A DNA stretch of 64,000 nt from Arbacia lixula (lineage: Eukaryota > Echinodermata > Echinoidea > Arbacioida > Arbaciidae): contig OZ022589.1 of the NCBI GenBank assembly GCA_963669155.1, positions 10,466,845 to 10,530,844 on the forward strand. The letters are read 5' to 3'. Below the pieces are notes generated by a model that worked only from the letters and a program-made list of their open reading frames with translations, was not told where the DNA came from and ran no database searches. Of this stretch, positions 37,343 through 50,872 are shown piece by piece; the stretch's first letter is position 1; the number at the start of each line of letters is the position of its first letter. The translations under genes were made by a program, and so were the position numbers.

Positions 37343-37501
37343 GGGCCCTGTTGCATGAAACCAACCATTGATGGTAGCTTTGCTTCCAATGGCAACTTCT
37401 ATGGAAACCTTGAATATGATTGGCTGTAGGTGGTGTTACCATGGTAGGAACCATTGATGACAGAGTTACCATCAATGGTAATTTTTATGCAACAGGGCCC
37501 T
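37343..37501 (+). mobile_element. MITE family F, copy 2
   Basis: GGGCCCTGTTGCATGAAACC to TTTTTATGCAACAGGGCCC. It is colinear with copy 1 (GCTTCCAATGGCAACTTC, GATTGGCTGT, TGATGACAGAGTTACCAT). Confidence 0.85.
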
Positions 37502-38449
37502 AATTGCAATCCATCCTACACATAGATTGTACACGTTTGGATAAGAAATGTCTAAAACAGACTGGAAAAAAGGCCGTTTCAGTCCTTGAAGCTGTGACTG
37601 CCTCCATAGTGACACAACAACACTGTAAGAATGATTGTACATTGTAACTTTTGACTGAAAAAAAAAGGAAGAAAAAACAACTTAATTGAAGGTTTTCAGT
37701 CCTTGAAGCTACAATGTCTGCTGAGCTCCATGTAATACAAAAACATTGAAAACTGGATTATGTACATCCTAAAATTTAGCGTCTGATTTAAAACAACAGG
37801 AAGGCAGAAGAAAAAACAGCATACTGGTAACTGATGTTAGTTCAAGCGCTCATCAGTACATTGACTATAATCTAAGATTTTCAGCCATGGTTGTTGGGCC
37901 TCGTGGCAAGCTGCGTGTACAGCGAAGAATGGTACAAACTCTTTGTTACCGATTAAGAATGAATAAGAGCTTATTTAAGCCATGATGAATCTGCACAAGT
38001 ATGCAAGGACGCCGGTTAATTATGAAATTGTAAAGAGAGGCATTTCAGATGGTTTGTTAAAGGTTTCAAACAATAAAGGATTTAAGCATTTCTCCATCCT
38101 AGATAAAATTTGGACAGACATGTTATGCTTATATGGACACAATAATCTCTATCAAAAGTTACGTTTTCCAACACTTAGTATCCCTTCTTTGTGTAAAAAT
38201 ATAAACATACAATAAAAATATTTCCTTGTATTGACTACAAAAATGCTCATTTTATTGACCAGTAAAGGGTAATCAAAAGTAAACAGAAGCTCCAAAAAAT
38301 AATAATTTTGAGTAAAATATTTCAGATTTGGTGATAAGTTATAGCCCAAATTAATCGTCCATAGACCTCCTTTAGATATGGTCATGCATAGTGGCGAAAC
38401 ATCACATGGTCAGGCACGGGTTTTGCAGTTCAATGGACATGGACATTAA

Positions 38450-39275
38450 ACAAAAAAATGACCAATCGTGGGCCACTTGTCACCTTCAAGCGAATTGTAC
38501 TCGATTCTGTGAAATAGCCTCGTCCAGTTTCAGCGGACAAAGGACCATAGATTGAAATTAGACCAATTGGTAATACTCTGGCCCAATCCGGCATTCCACA
38601 CGGAAATGATAACCAAACCATGGTAAACAAGGAAAGAAAGACAGAAAAATCCCTTAAAACACATTTACCAAAGAAGAAAAAAAGCAATCTATGTCATTTA
38701 AGTCTTCGTTGCACGGGCTAGATCAGTTTGGTTGGTAACATAAATCATGATAACTCAAAATATAAACAAGAACAAAAAAAATGGTTGTAATAAAGTATCT
38801 TTCTTGGGGGGGGGGGATATTTTCCCTGACCTGTGCTACATGGCTGAGGCCAAAAGAAGCTCACAAAACTGGTCTTTAAACCTTTAACATGCCACTTGTG
38901 GAAAATTCCACCATCAAATACACAAACATCCCATAGAGCAGCATTTTGTTTGGCATACCAAGGGTTAAAAGTCAAATATTTAGAGAAATCATTGATGAGA
39001 AATGACTTGTTTCGCCAAAACTCTTTGACCAGACATGTAGTTTCTTGCAATCCGCCCATACATGTACCTGTACGTAGTGACTATTCAAGACAGCACATCG
39101 TCAGACATGTGATTTGCTAGTCGATACCATGTTAACAAAGCAACCAATCAACGGCCACTTACTAGTTTTACATCCTCAAACAAATTGAGCACAATTCTAT
39201 GAAATAGCCTCGTCTTCTTCTTCTTGGGACAAAGGTCTATTGATTGGAACCAGCCAAATTACTAAGACCCTGGCT
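38450..39275 (-). repeat. Direct repeat pair flanking a candidate LINE fragment
   Basis: Blocks at about 38455-38590 and 39145-39275 share ATTCTGTGAAATAGCCTCGTC-like sequence (TGAAATAGCCTCGTC exact), GGACAAAGG and CTGGC-CAA, in the same orientation about 690 bp apart. They are diverged and may be parts of the same retroelement family. Confidence 0.5.
38745..39059 (-). pseudogene. Possible LINE reverse-transcriptase C-terminal fragment
   Basis: The reading frame contains F-W-R-N-K near its start, then NPWYAKQN, and later GGIFHKWHVKGLK. Many non-LTR retrotransposon polymerases have a post-RT block with W-Y-N-x-N, then I-F-Y-K-x-W-x-x-K-G-I; the spacing here is similar. The frame loses sense towards 38830, where a G9 run lies. 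I have only pattern memory for this, so it is a weak call; it may be a chance ORF. Confidence 0.3.
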
Positions 39276-40198
39276 CAAAAAAACACGCGCTTATACACGT
39301 GCATGACAACCATCATAAGAGAAGAGAGAAGAGAAGAGAGCAGGAGCAAATTGAAAGGAAACTACTGAAAAAATTGTTTACTCTAAGAAATCTTTTACGG
39401 ATTTGTGACATGGGATTACTAAAACTACGGCTGGGGCTGGTTCCTGATGCGGCCCCAAGGACATGTTATTCCATTCACATAATAGGTACAACTGTACAGT
39501 ATGTAAATGTAGTTTGCATACAAAATGACTGCCTGGTCTGACGATTGCTGGTCATTTCAAGATTTGCAAGGGAGACAACATCTGTATTTTTAATAAAGAT
39601 TAACCAACCAACCATTAAATACATTTAAGATGTTAACCTGTAGCTTATGGGAGCCCGGTTGTCCATGTGTTAAGTCTATGGGAGAGAGATTTAGGAGCCA
39701 ACATGTTTAATAAGAGAAATCAACTGTAAAATAACTCACTACCAGTAACTAGGGAAAGATGCCAGTAACTAGGAAAGATAAACGGGGCTCATTTGATTTA
39801 CATACTATGTTTGTACTTGTAGCTAAAAAAAAACACACAAAAAACCTATACAGAGACACGTTAAACAATGAAAGAGACAGAATTCTGCATTCCTGACAAA
39901 TGTAATTGGAGCACTATCTGGTGGGGGATAACTGCCTTTTCATGGAATCATGGAACGGTGTTTGTTTTACCAACAAGTGCTGCGAGATTGGTGAAGACAA
40001 TATAGGCATATATTGCATGCTGGAATGCAGGCCAGACACACAGTCTGCAACTACCACGGTTGATAGTGAACCATCAAAGTGTTTTGATACGGTCTGCTGA
40101 TGGGATTAACCCTTTACAAGCAGTTAGTCATGACATCTGTACAATCTATATATGAGGTCTATTCCTTGCATGACAGCTCAATATTTTTATTATTGAAC

Positions 40199-40231
40199 TT
40201 TGAAGTAGATCAACAAGTGATCTACTTCAAA
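40199..40231. repeat. Perfect 14-bp hairpin with 5-base loop
   Basis: TTTGAAGTAGATCA, loop ACAAG, then TGATCTACTTCAAA. Isolated in the intron; no role is known. Confidence 0.9.
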
Positions 40232-41487
40232 TGTGATTCATCTCATAAAAGTATCATCACTCTATCCAGGGGCCTCAAGTTTGTTAATCGGCTGAAATGT
40301 TTTATAATGCCCATGGCCTTGTGGGTAACAGCCTCCTATGCATCTCCGTGCACCCCTGTGCAGATCCATCCATCCATCGTTTATAAATACATCTGAGTTC
40401 GAAGCAAGTTTGTATGAAGTCCTGAAATATTTGTAATCCTTCTGACCCTCATTATTCCCTCATCCGCCTTGCCTGTTTGTATTAAAAGTTTTGATACCTT
40501 CCTCGCTTATTCTCATCCCAACTACAGCAATTTCATCTTCTGATCTTATCTTGTATGTAATTTCAGTAGCCCCTTTTCAAGTCAAACTTTAATCACATGC
40601 TCAGCCTACACTAGTTGTAACTGCAGAATTAGTCTCTTCATTATGAGACGTAGCATTTTTTTTTTAAATATAAATATGCAATAGCCTAGAAGCCAAGCTA
40701 AACTTACATGAATCATTACACTGGTCACAGCACTTGGAGATATGCTGTTTCTGAGTGGGAGTGACCAGGTGTTTGGCATTCCTGTTATTTGATTGCATTC
40801 TTCTCTTTCTCACGCACAAAGCAAAGAAATCCAATAATCACTGCGTCCTTGTTTATGCAGCATTATCAAACCAATCATGCAAGTTATTCCATTATGACAA
40901 GTCATACATGAGATGAACTAGAGAAAGCAGAGTATGTTGCTGGGTACCCAAATATGTCTGTAACCAACACAAACAAGCAACAGAAAGGTCATAAAACATA
41001 ATGAGTCACACATTTTTTTTTACAATCTTTGTAACTCTTGTGCAAATGTCAAATCTTTTTTCCACAATTGGAAACTCATGCTTAGAATAAAGAGCAGACT
41101 TGGGGATGCATGCTCCAAAAAATATTTAAAAATATGTATGTTCTTGATATATTCTGTCAGAGATTTAAGGTACATTAACAACTACTTAATATGCTATCAC
41201 AGGCAAAATAACCCTGTACCCTTATGTAACTGGACATCAATGACAAAATTTGCATTGCAATACATACTGTAGAAACAAGTCAGACTTGCATAACATGTAC
41301 TCACATGCACAGTATTTGTCCCATGTTTAGACATTTCATTCTTTAGTCTTCTTGGAAACATAGTGCAAGGAGTAGAAACTGAAAGGACATGGGCCAATTG
41401 ATATCTATCTCCAGCACCATGACAGCTTGTTGCACTTAAACCTAAATTTACCATCATTCTGGACATTCTCTCTGCCTTACTCTATTT

Positions 41488-41528
41488 TTTTCTCTCTCTC
41501 TTTATCGCTTCCAATCTCTCTCTCTCTC

Positions 41529-41595
<67 letters not shown>
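41488..41595 (+). repeat. (CT)n microsatellite
   Basis: Pure TC from about 41535 to 41590, with a more degenerate left part. Confidence 0.97.
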
Positions 41596-42214
41596 ATTCA
41601 ACTTCTTTCATACTGCAATATCTGGCTTTGTTCCAATGTTACTGAGAATGATAAAAACTCTTTCACACTTTAAGTGCTCACAGCCTGTTTGAAAGCACTC
41701 CACCATCAACATCCTCTTTATGTAAAAAAAAAAAAAATACATTAAGTATGCTGTGTATAATATTCACTGTTTACAACTGTCACATTTTTTTTACTCACAA
41801 ATGTTACAGACATCGTACATCTATGCAATACCTCCAAATATATGCTCAAACGTAAGAATGATCTACACCCTGCTGACTATATTTGTGGTTCCAGAACTTA
41901 ACATTATATACTTCCTTTCTATAATTAATAAAGGCTGATTTCCACACAGACAATGTGGATGTTTGCTCGCTTGCTTGCCTGATCTAAAGACGAGACAACT
42001 AACATGCAAGGAATTACAGGCTAAATGAGCCATGAAGCCTGTGAATCACAAGTGCCAACCTCAAAAGTTGTGTCCATATATAGTAGGTATGTAGCATCTT
42101 ATTAATGAACAAGATAGTTTGCTTTACCATTAAAAGAACATCCAAAACTATTTCGAGCAACTGCATAACACTCATAAGTCACTCTCTCTTTAGCAGTCAT
42201 CTTCATGTACTAGG

Positions 42215-42405
42215 CCATATATTTCGCGAGTCTAATTTTTTTGCGAATCAGGACTTCTCAGCAGTTTCGCTAGTGGTTAAATTCACCTCCGTGAAGTACT
42301 AGTACTAGTAATACATGTACGTGTGCTCGAGCACGTCGTATTCATAACTTCATGTGTTGTTAAATTCGCGAATAGTCCAGATTCGCGAAATTCGCGAAAT
42401 ATATG
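42215..42405. mobile_element. Small MITE family I with CCATATATTTCGCGA termini
   Basis: Perfect 15-bp inverted termini, CCATATATTTCGCGA and TCGCGAAATATATGG, about 190 bp apart. TTCGCGAA-type subterminal repeats and a central GTGCTCGAGCAC palindrome lie between them. No coding capacity. Confidence 0.8.
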
Positions 42406-42463
42406 GTGTATACAGTAACTTTTCAACCTAAAGTTTTCTTCTCATAAATTCGAACTGTTTCAT

Positions 42464-42470
<7 letters not shown>

Positions 42471-42508
<38 letters not shown>
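42471..42508 (+). repeat. (CT)n microsatellite
   Basis: Short, pure TC run. Confidence 0.97.
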
Positions 42509-42513
<5 letters not shown>

Positions 42514-43508
42514 ACCCACCCTGCCTTCTCTCTTTCTGCTTTTGTTTAGAATTTCTGACCTCTTAAAGTAGACATAAGAGCACGATCACAAAAATTGAGA
42601 TCTTTACATCATTAGAAAGCTTTCAACCTAATTAACATGGATATGAGACTCAAATACAACAGAACGAAGTGAAAATATTACAATAACTGATTAAACTTCA
42701 CTGAATCTGGAAGTCGTTGATCGCCGATTTTCACGCAGTGAATTCGGTACCTTTGACATGACGTCACGTAATGCATTCATTTGTCGGGAAAGTGATGGGG
42801 AGTGATGTGTTGTGTAGAAAGTCGACGTAAATACACAGTTGTCTCAGAGCTTATATTGTTATTATGAGTCAATCTATTTGATTTCTTCTTAATCAGTTTT
42901 AATAAATAAATAATTGAAACATGTTATATAATCACAATATTCTTTTTATACCGTGAAATATATTTTTTTAGGATTGGAAACGAATGGTGTGTGCGGGGGT
43001 ATTCGGTATAGGCTACACTAGATCTGACTTGCAAATTTGGAGCAAAAGTAGACCTATTATGGACGTGTCTAAATTTTGAACTGTATATGGAATCATTCTC
43101 CTCATTAATCATAGCTGACAGCCTACATATTCATAACAAGCGAGATATTTGAAATAAGGATAGTCAAATAGGAAGTTTGCATGATCACAATTTCTCGCTG
43201 TTGAAATTCAAGCTGACGATATTTTGTCCGCGAGTGAGCGATTTATACGCACAGAGCTAAGCCAGCGGAAGTAGCATGCATATGTACACATGCATGCACG
43301 ATCGCTACGCTCGCATCCGTTTTCACTTTAGCTGCTTGTGATATTATGCTCCAGGAAATTTACTAATTTTGGACAAAAGTCGGCTTTTGTGCTTCTTAGC
43401 TGGTGTGGTCGCTTGGATCCATGATGGAAGATGATCGATGGTGGGTTGTCAAGTCCAAAGATTAAGATGAAACGGAACTTGTGAAGGCAGAATTCGCCAC
43501 TGCTCATG

Positions 43509-43547
43509 CACTGAACTAGCTACGTAGCTTAGTGGTATAATTCAGTG
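43509..43547. repeat. Imperfect palindrome related to that at 7688-7725
   Basis: Starts CACTGAACTA, is centred on CTACGTAG and ends TAGTGGTATAATTCAGTG. Its outer arms match the intergenic palindrome. Confidence 0.7.
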
Positions 43548-44366
43548 TGCTCACGCCATGGTGCATGGCCTTGGTGAGTACAATTATTTTCTTCACTGCA
43601 TTTTGATGAATTTTGACAAATTTTCCATGCAGGGAAGGCATGAAAGATGACTCGAAACGGAGTTCGTCACCTCCCTGAAATGTACATGCATCGGGACAAG
43701 TGTGATCTTAACCCGAATAAAGGGATAGCTCAAATTTCATTCACAGAATTACTAGCCAGTGGGCACTGTCCCTTTCTAACTCACAGTAACACTAACAGTA
43801 ACAGTTTAGCAACAACAGTACTAAATTTGTTTAGGCTCATATGTACTTGTGAAAATATTAATATTAATATTAACAAGTTCAATGTGTATCAATGTAGAAA
43901 ATCAATGCGAATTGCAGCACTATATACACACATTATAAGAGGCATTGGTCAGAATTTCTAGAGAGTTTTTTAAGTAGTGACACTAGTGTGCTGATCGATA
44001 CTCTGGCAGTAGGCCTATACCCCAATTACATTGTGTGAAAATGTGAGAAATGAATATGATTCTTATCAATTGACCCAGAAATGTATATTTTCAAAAATCA
44101 TCAAACAACCTAGGTCGCTTACATGTAGTTGCTTTATTAAAACAGTGTATGATTTTCCTTTGGTCTTCATTGTAGAAAACACATGGCTCAGGATTGCTAA
44201 TCAAGCTGCCAGATGTAGTCCATCCGCGCTGCTGGCCATGGAGACCACTCCTTTCAGCCAGCGGGCATGACATCGTTCTTGGATTTGCTGTCCTAACCTG
44301 GGTATGATGGAACGCGTTCCTCATCAGGACACCCATATTTTTGAGAGAAGATCAATATTCAGTCGT

Positions 44367-44540
44367 GCACACATTACGCCACTGATTCACATAGTACGCA
44401 CACCGCAGCAGACCACAGATTGCGTGACTCCACGAATCTGTCCGCCCGATTGTATTTCAGGGTGAAAATTTTTGTGTGTTGATGCACCACCAACGTTCGT
44501 TGACGGCGGATTACTAAATACAGTCCAGGGGGTGGATTAT
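44367..44540 (+). repeat. Dispersed repeat K, copy 2 (uninterrupted)
   Basis: Aligns with 1192-1351 plus 1495-1510. ACAGTCCAGGGGGTGGA shows the site without the 143-bp MITE. Confidence 0.8.
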
Positions 44541-44572
44541 TATTATAGCTGCATGGACATCAACAGATGAAA

Positions 44573-44720
44573 CCATTTTGCCACGATTCTGCAGTCATAA
44601 AGGCCTCCTTCTGGAAATGAGACGTCCCATTCGCAATGACAGCGTGGACTCCGTCGACGTCGTTCTCCTGTAGCTCGAGCCGCCGCAGCATCAACGACAT
44701 CGCGACCGCACCACAAGAAC
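44573..44720 (-). repeat. Dispersed repeat L, copy 2
   Basis: On the minus strand, GACGTCTCATTTCCAG, GGAGGCC and ATGACTGCAGAATCGTGGCAA match repeat L at 3468-3520. A short open frame crosses it with fairly high GC, but it has no recognisable domain. It is flanked on the right by three tandem TTTCCCACAAT units (about 44737-44764). Confidence 0.5.
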
Positions 44721-46132
44721 TACTTCCCGTGGAGGAATTTCCCACAATTTCCCACAATTTCCCACCTGTGACTTTGAACTAATACCCCTGTTGCCACTGC
44801 AGGAACTTTTTTTCTTGGATAACTAAATTTTTTGGAATATTCCCCCAAGCACACTCGTGAGTTGAAATGATAATTGATATCTCCATTTTATGTGTTCTAG
44901 ACTTAATCTGACTCGGATTGTACGCAGATGCATGCCTGCATATTCTAATTGATCTCATGTTGTGATCACGCTCCTAATCGTCTGAATCTTCCATCAATAA
45001 AGGGAAAAGAAAGGAAGTTTTATCTCTCTTGCAATTTTTGTGTGTCTTCCTTAGCTTAATCTTTAGTCTAATTTTAAGTTCTCTATGCGATTTTTTTCCA
45101 TCCTGTGAATCCACCTGAATTATACTGCAGCAGACTACTGAATATAATTACATGTAGTAAGAATAAATACATGTAAGAATCGTGGGTTGATATTATCCTA
45201 ATAATTATGTCATCCATCTAATAGCAATAGATGCAGGTTTCCAATCTAATGTTCTTTTTATTGATTTGCAGGATGGAGCAGGCTATCGTGCCCCAACTAC
45301 TGGGTATATGCCTTAATTTTTTTTCTCAAACTTTTATTAAAATGTTTGTAAAACATGTATTGTTAATAGGAGTCAAAATTATGATTTTACTCCAGGCATG
45401 TGAGACAGAAGGGGAATATAAAAAGAGAGAAAAGAGGTGATGAAGAGAAATGTGGACACACATAAGAAGAGGGGAAAGAGAAAGTTGGTGTAAGGAGGGG
45501 AGGGCAGGGAGAGAGGTGGTTGGCATAAGGAGGGGAAAGGATGTAAAAAGGTATTGAGAATAACATATAGAGTATGAGAGATCCAGAAATGTCAAAAGAG
45601 AAAGTGAGAAAGGGGAGTACACAAAAACTCATTTTGGCCTAGATGTGTGTTCTAGAATTCTCAAATAATGTCTCTACTCTGTTCCTCATCTCTCCTGTTC
45701 TCCCTCCCTATCCATTTCTCTCACACACTCAATATTTATCTCTTCATCTGTGATCTGTCCATCGCTTTCACGCTGATCGCACCATTCAAATTTCACGTAG
45801 GCTTCACAGCATACAACGCACAAAACAACTCACTGCACATTACATGAAAACATGCATATGGGACTTCGTACGAATTTACCCTTCGTAATGGGAGACGGTG
45901 GGGGGAAAATGTGATCTCGACCCGATTAAACACGAATCACCCCAAAAATGTATATATCTTAGCTAGATATATTAATTTCCAACTCGGATATGGTTTGAAT
46001 TAGCGGGCTCAACATTTTTTGTGTGTGAAAAGAGACAGTTTCTAAAGAAAAAAATCTCGACTTATTCGGATTCGGGAGACGTGTAGGGGGAAAAAAATGA
46101 TCGGATCTACTTTCACGGTCTGCATACGGAAA

Positions 46133-46190
46133 AGGCACACACACACGTTCGTATATTTTAACACACGCACACACACACGCACACACACAA
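46133..46190 (+). repeat. (AC)n-type microsatellite
   Basis: Two CACACA blocks with CACACG variants, split by about 16 bp. Confidence 0.9.
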
Positions 46191-47942
46191 AAAAAGTGAT
46201 GAAAATGTGAAATATAACATTGATAACGCAACTATTTCTACCTGTTAAGCCTGTTGATTATTATTTATGACATCATTAATATATCACAGGTAAAGAAATA
46301 TACACACAACTATTAATTACATGAGTTTTCACCCTTTGAAAATAAAAGCTAATATTTCTCTGGAGCTCTGTATATGATTTTCTGTGGGACACCCGGGGCC
46401 GTGATGAGAGGATATCCATGACGTTACGTCACATAGACTGAGTCGTATTTCGTGGCTGGTTTTCAGGCCCGGAAGAGAGGCCATTTTTGTGGTACTTTAG
46501 TTGAGGATATCAAGAGGCTAGACGATTTTTGTGATATCATATGTTGATAAACAGGTTATAAATAGCATATGCTTTCATTAGATATAAAATTCATGGATAT
46601 TTTTTTTCCTCTTATATCAACTTTAATCATCAAGTGCTTTGGCTAAGCCTTTCCATGACCTTCCCCCACATCCGCTCACATGAATAGCATGTGATTCCTT
46701 AGCGAACTTAAGGCACCCATTGAGACACATGGGATAATTACATGAAGTACACCCTGGGCCCATGTCAGACAGGTCAAGCTCTCTACATCCTGACAGACTC
46801 ATTGCAAAATGTTCATTAAACTATCCCCTTTATTAACAAGAAAGGTCATCGAAATTAACTTAACATGAATCATTGAAAGCATAATCCCCCGTGGGTTATG
46901 AAAGGACGCAACTGTATGGTAACTTAATATATGGTGTATTTAATACCTAGGTACCTGCACAATAAGCTTGAACAAGCCATTTGTTCTGAGCGCAAACACA
47001 ACCCAGATAGCCTTTGAATCATTCAATCAATCATTGACAGTTGAGTTAATGAGAGTCACATTAATAATCATCTTGCATTAATGCATCCCTCTCAACACCT
47101 GCATGCTCTATTCTATTCCTTCTTCGCGTACATTTAGGCTACCTTTTGTAGCTCATTAATTTTCATAGTATGCAAATATAATTTGGCCTGGGAGATGGAG
47201 AGGGGAAGAGGAAGGGAAGGGGGGGGGGGGGCTTGGGGCTCGGTGTTCTTGGAGGCATGTGCTCTCGGTCCCTCGCTGCCTAGTTGATTGCCAATTTCCC
47301 AGTGTCCTCTTAACATCCCTCATGTGATAGGCACTTCCTAACAAAGCGCCAAGCGTCATGCAGAATGATGTGACTGTCGCCCCTCTTCATCTCTTTCCTG
47401 CTTTATTCATATTGCTCCTGTGAGTACTTCTTTTAGGTGTCCACTCCCCTTTTCTCTGCCCCCCCCCTCTCCACATGGCTGCCCCCCCTCCCCTGCCCCC
47501 CCCCCACCCCCACACCTTAAGATTTTAATATTCATTCAAGGGAGATATTTACCTTGAATTCTCATCATTAATGCATTCTGGGAGCAGTCTGGGTACAGGT
47601 TTTTAGAATGTAATCTAGAGAGAGCTGGATGTACACTCCCCTTTTCTCTGGCCTAAAGTTCATGGAATACCGTTAGGACAAATTTCTTAAACGAGAAAAA
47701 GGCTAAGACGAATTGCTCAGTCTTAAGCAAAAATTCCTCAATGTTTATAGAATACGGCCCCAGGTTTTCAGAATGTTACAGTACCTCGATAGGGCTACAT
47801 ACACCTTACAAGCCATCAGCTTTCTGGTGATACCTTGTATTCATTGTTCATATAGATTTGTTGATTTTGTTTGTTAAATGAATAAAGAATTGAATTGGTT
47901 ATTATTATGTTCATTGTAACTTTCAGGGGGCATTCTTCTTAC

Positions 47943-48087
47943 CTTGAGATCTAAATGGGCAATGTTTTGTGAGTGGAGATAGTGCACACCCTCGATGATC
48001 TGTCTGAGAAGTCTGACCACGTCTCGCTCACAGAACCCATCCTCCTTGTCGGCCACGCAATACTGATGCAGCTCACCCCCACTGGCA
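47943..48087 (-). CDS. STK17: STK17/DRAK-like kinase, exon with hinge and catalytic loop
   Basis: 48 whole codons plus one base. The acceptor is GTGTGCAG at 48095-48088 and the donor GTAAGA at 47942-47937. The first T completes the Tyr of the hinge with TA from the upstream exon. It encodes A-S-G-G-E-L at the hinge, then helix D/E (R-D-V-V-R-L-L-R-Q-I-I-E-G-V-H-Y-L-H). It ends N-I-A-H-L-D-L-K, which holds the catalytic Asp and Lys. The Leu in H-L-D replaces the usual Arg of HRD, as I recall for DRAK proteins, which are thus not RD kinases. Confidence 0.95.
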
Positions 48088-49265
48088 CTGCACACACGAG
48101 GAGAAAAGGAGGAAAATCCAGAGTTAAAATGACGCATTTGTTAAATGTTACGAGGCAAGATTGAAAACAATTCTACAGGTGCTGAGGGTGAGAAATGCTC
48201 CTACATGGGATGCGTGCATTACGCGTGGAAAAAAAAATCTACAGTCCACACGTACACTCCTTCTGGCTCTCAATAGGTTTATCTTGAAACAACCTTCTGA
48301 ATCTAAAAGATGATGCAGAAATGTGACACTTGTATGCACATAATTATAAAAATGTTCACTGACTTTGAACTACATAGTGTAAGCACCTCTTGTGCCGGTA
48401 GAAAGAAACTGTATGTATATTAATGGTGCAGTAATGCACTAGAAGGGTTCATTAAAACGTGAAACTGTGCATCATAATCCTACCCCCCCCCCCCCCCCAA
48501 GAAAAAAAAAAGAAGAATACAATGGGAATTATATAATCATAGGATATTGCCCTAGCCAGGTATACAACACTAGAGGATTAAGCACCGGGTTAATCTGTAC
48601 AGAGATTATGAGCGCAAAGTCCAAGCATGCTCAGTATGGCAGGCACGTACACCAAGCCAAGCTAAGCTCCTAAACAATAACCATGCCCCTCTATAAATAG
48701 CTGCTTATCCTTCATAGCATGTGATGATTTGTGATATCGTTTATTGCTATTAATTTTACCCCCCTCCCAGCTGGGGATACTCTGGTGAGTCAGGAGGTAT
48801 ATTGGGAGTTTGGTGGGATTTTTCACAGGTATGGAGCTTAATACTCGCAGGAATATTGGGTCCAAACATACTGCATAGCAATCCTGTATCTCTACTACAT
48901 GTACCTGACCAAAATATAGGCAAATTTTTGTCAAATTGGTTACTACACATACTTCAACTTTCAACCATTGTATACCAGACAAAATGCTGCTCTATGATCT
49001 ACAAGTGACACGTTAAGCGTTAGCTACATAATTCATCTATGGCATACAATGTACACTAGATGTAGACAGTTTTAATTATTCTGTTTATTTTCAATCATGT
49101 TTTCCCTTTATTGCCTAATAAAGTTGTGTGTGTATGTGTATATACTACAAAATAATTGTTCTTTCGAAGGATGGTACTTGTTATCTCAATGATTAAAGTC
49201 TGGTTGGCAAATATACACCCAATGGGTGTCTGATTCAGCTTGCAGTTGGGTAACCTTTCTTTCTA

Positions 49266-49610
49266 GAATTTGGACTGTGTTATCATAAGACATAATTACT
49301 TAAAAACAAATAAACTGCATACTGTAGACAGGAACAAAAGGAATCAGGAAGGAGCTATGCAATCAATGTTTTCATTGCTCTTATCACTTCAAATCATTAT
49401 CATTACCATTCTATTTCCTTTTTCTTCTTAAGTTTGGATTGCATTATCTTAAAGATTAATTATCAAAACAAACATATATTGCACATTGTAAACAGTAACA
49501 AAAATAATCTGGAAGGAGCTACATGTACAAGGACATGTCACAAATGTTAAAAATGTTTTCATTCCTGTTATCATTTTAAGTCATTATCATTACGATTCTA
49601 TTTATTTTTA
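49266..49610 (+). repeat. Diverged tandem duplication, period about 165-187 bp
   Basis: Two copies share TTTGGA-TG--TTATCAT, GGAAGGAGCTA, ATGTTTTCATT and CATTATCATTAC-ATTCTATTT. The second copy carries an extra ACATGTACAAGGACATGTC segment. Confidence 0.75.
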
Positions 49611-50872
49611 GACATTGCATTGATACTTGGCCTTGTTGCATCAAGATTTTGTTGAGTGTCATTACCACAGCAACTGCTAAAATCCTCAGACAACATTGAA
49701 TATTTTTATTTGGTTCATAAAGTTGCGATTGTTGTAATGACAGAAAGTCTACAATACCGTATGCAACCTAGCTGACTGTAGGCATACAGCCCCAGTCTAG
49801 CAATTCTTTGCATCTGTATCTTTAAAACTTCTGTCCGAAAGGGCGGAAGGTGTGATCCCTGAAATCGTTCCAAAAATATCCAGTCAATTCCCTCCGGGCA
49901 GCAACGGCACAGCATGACTGCATTCCCATGCATTTACACCCTGCTTTCTCCTCGCCAACCAAATCTCCTAACCCCCTGATTAGGGCGGTCTCCAACAGAC
50001 ATAGCCAATACTAACAATATTGCGCAATGATTTCAAACGAGAAATTTAGCACATGTATACTGATTATAATATAAGCTCTACCAATTTTTTTTTAACAATC
50101 AGGAAGCTAGGTTTGGGGAAATTTCATCAGAAATGTGAGATACAACCTAATGACGATAATCTATTTATCAATATTCAGGGAGATTGGGTGATGTGATGAA
50201 ATCCAATGTACATGTAGTAATATTGGTCTATTTTCAGGGAGTCTACTGTGAAATCAAGGACACATGGTACCCCTGCAAAATCAGTCTGAAAGACGTCAGA
50301 AGTGTTATTTGGAAGAGTACCTTTTTTTGCAAAATCTTAGGCTATTTCACAAATTAATCCACTTTTTTTACAAAATTACACACCGTATGTGGCCTGTCCA
50401 CACCAGATATGAATCACTTGGGACAGTTTCGCAAGTTTTGCCATAAAGACATGCTTACAAACAGTGTGAACATGCACTGCACATACTGTATAAACCCTAC
50501 TGGAATAACAGCAGATGGGCCTGGGGGCTTATTAACTCTGACGCAAAAAGGATGGAATAAATAGCAAATTGATGCTAATTTCAGCAATTGTCAAATGCGA
50601 TTGCTTCTTCGGTCCTTGTACCCTCATTTCCTGAAGCGGAGAATCAATCTCTATTTTGCAGCAACATCTACAATGTCAGCAGACAGCCTTCTGAAACTCT
50701 GAGCTACCCTAGTGCTCTGAACATGATTGTTTGCAATGTCATCGGTAGTCTATAAATGAGCCTCAAAGTAAATTTAATGTTATACTCTGACACACACACG
50801 GCCTCAATGCACATCCTACATGTTGTGGTTGCCTTTAAACCTCAATGAATGAGTGATTTGCATTTAACCACT

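Larger units (their letters stand above)
20456..47942 (-). other. 27.5-kb intron of the kinase gene
   Basis: It splits the catalytic loop between H-L-D-L-K and P-Q-N, with donor GTAAGA at 47942 and acceptor at 20456. It holds most mobile elements in this window. Unannotated parts over 300 bp (20640-21190, 21420-22020, 22440-23560, 24940-25730, 26760-29690, 29950-33300, 34570-35330, 37510-38440, 39280-40190, 40240-41470, 42510-43500, 43550-44360, 44770-46130, 46200-47940) are AT-rich, without a gene or RNA I can support. Confidence 0.8.

Noticed and set aside
43526-43600. tRNA-like A-box (TAGCTTAGTGG) at the palindrome; similar at 7714
   Set aside because: No B-box and no cloverleaf could be drawn downstream.
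44560-44757. 65-codon minus-strand ORF with coding-like composition
   Set aside because: It shares sequence with repeat L, the apparent start is not ATG, and no family is recognised.
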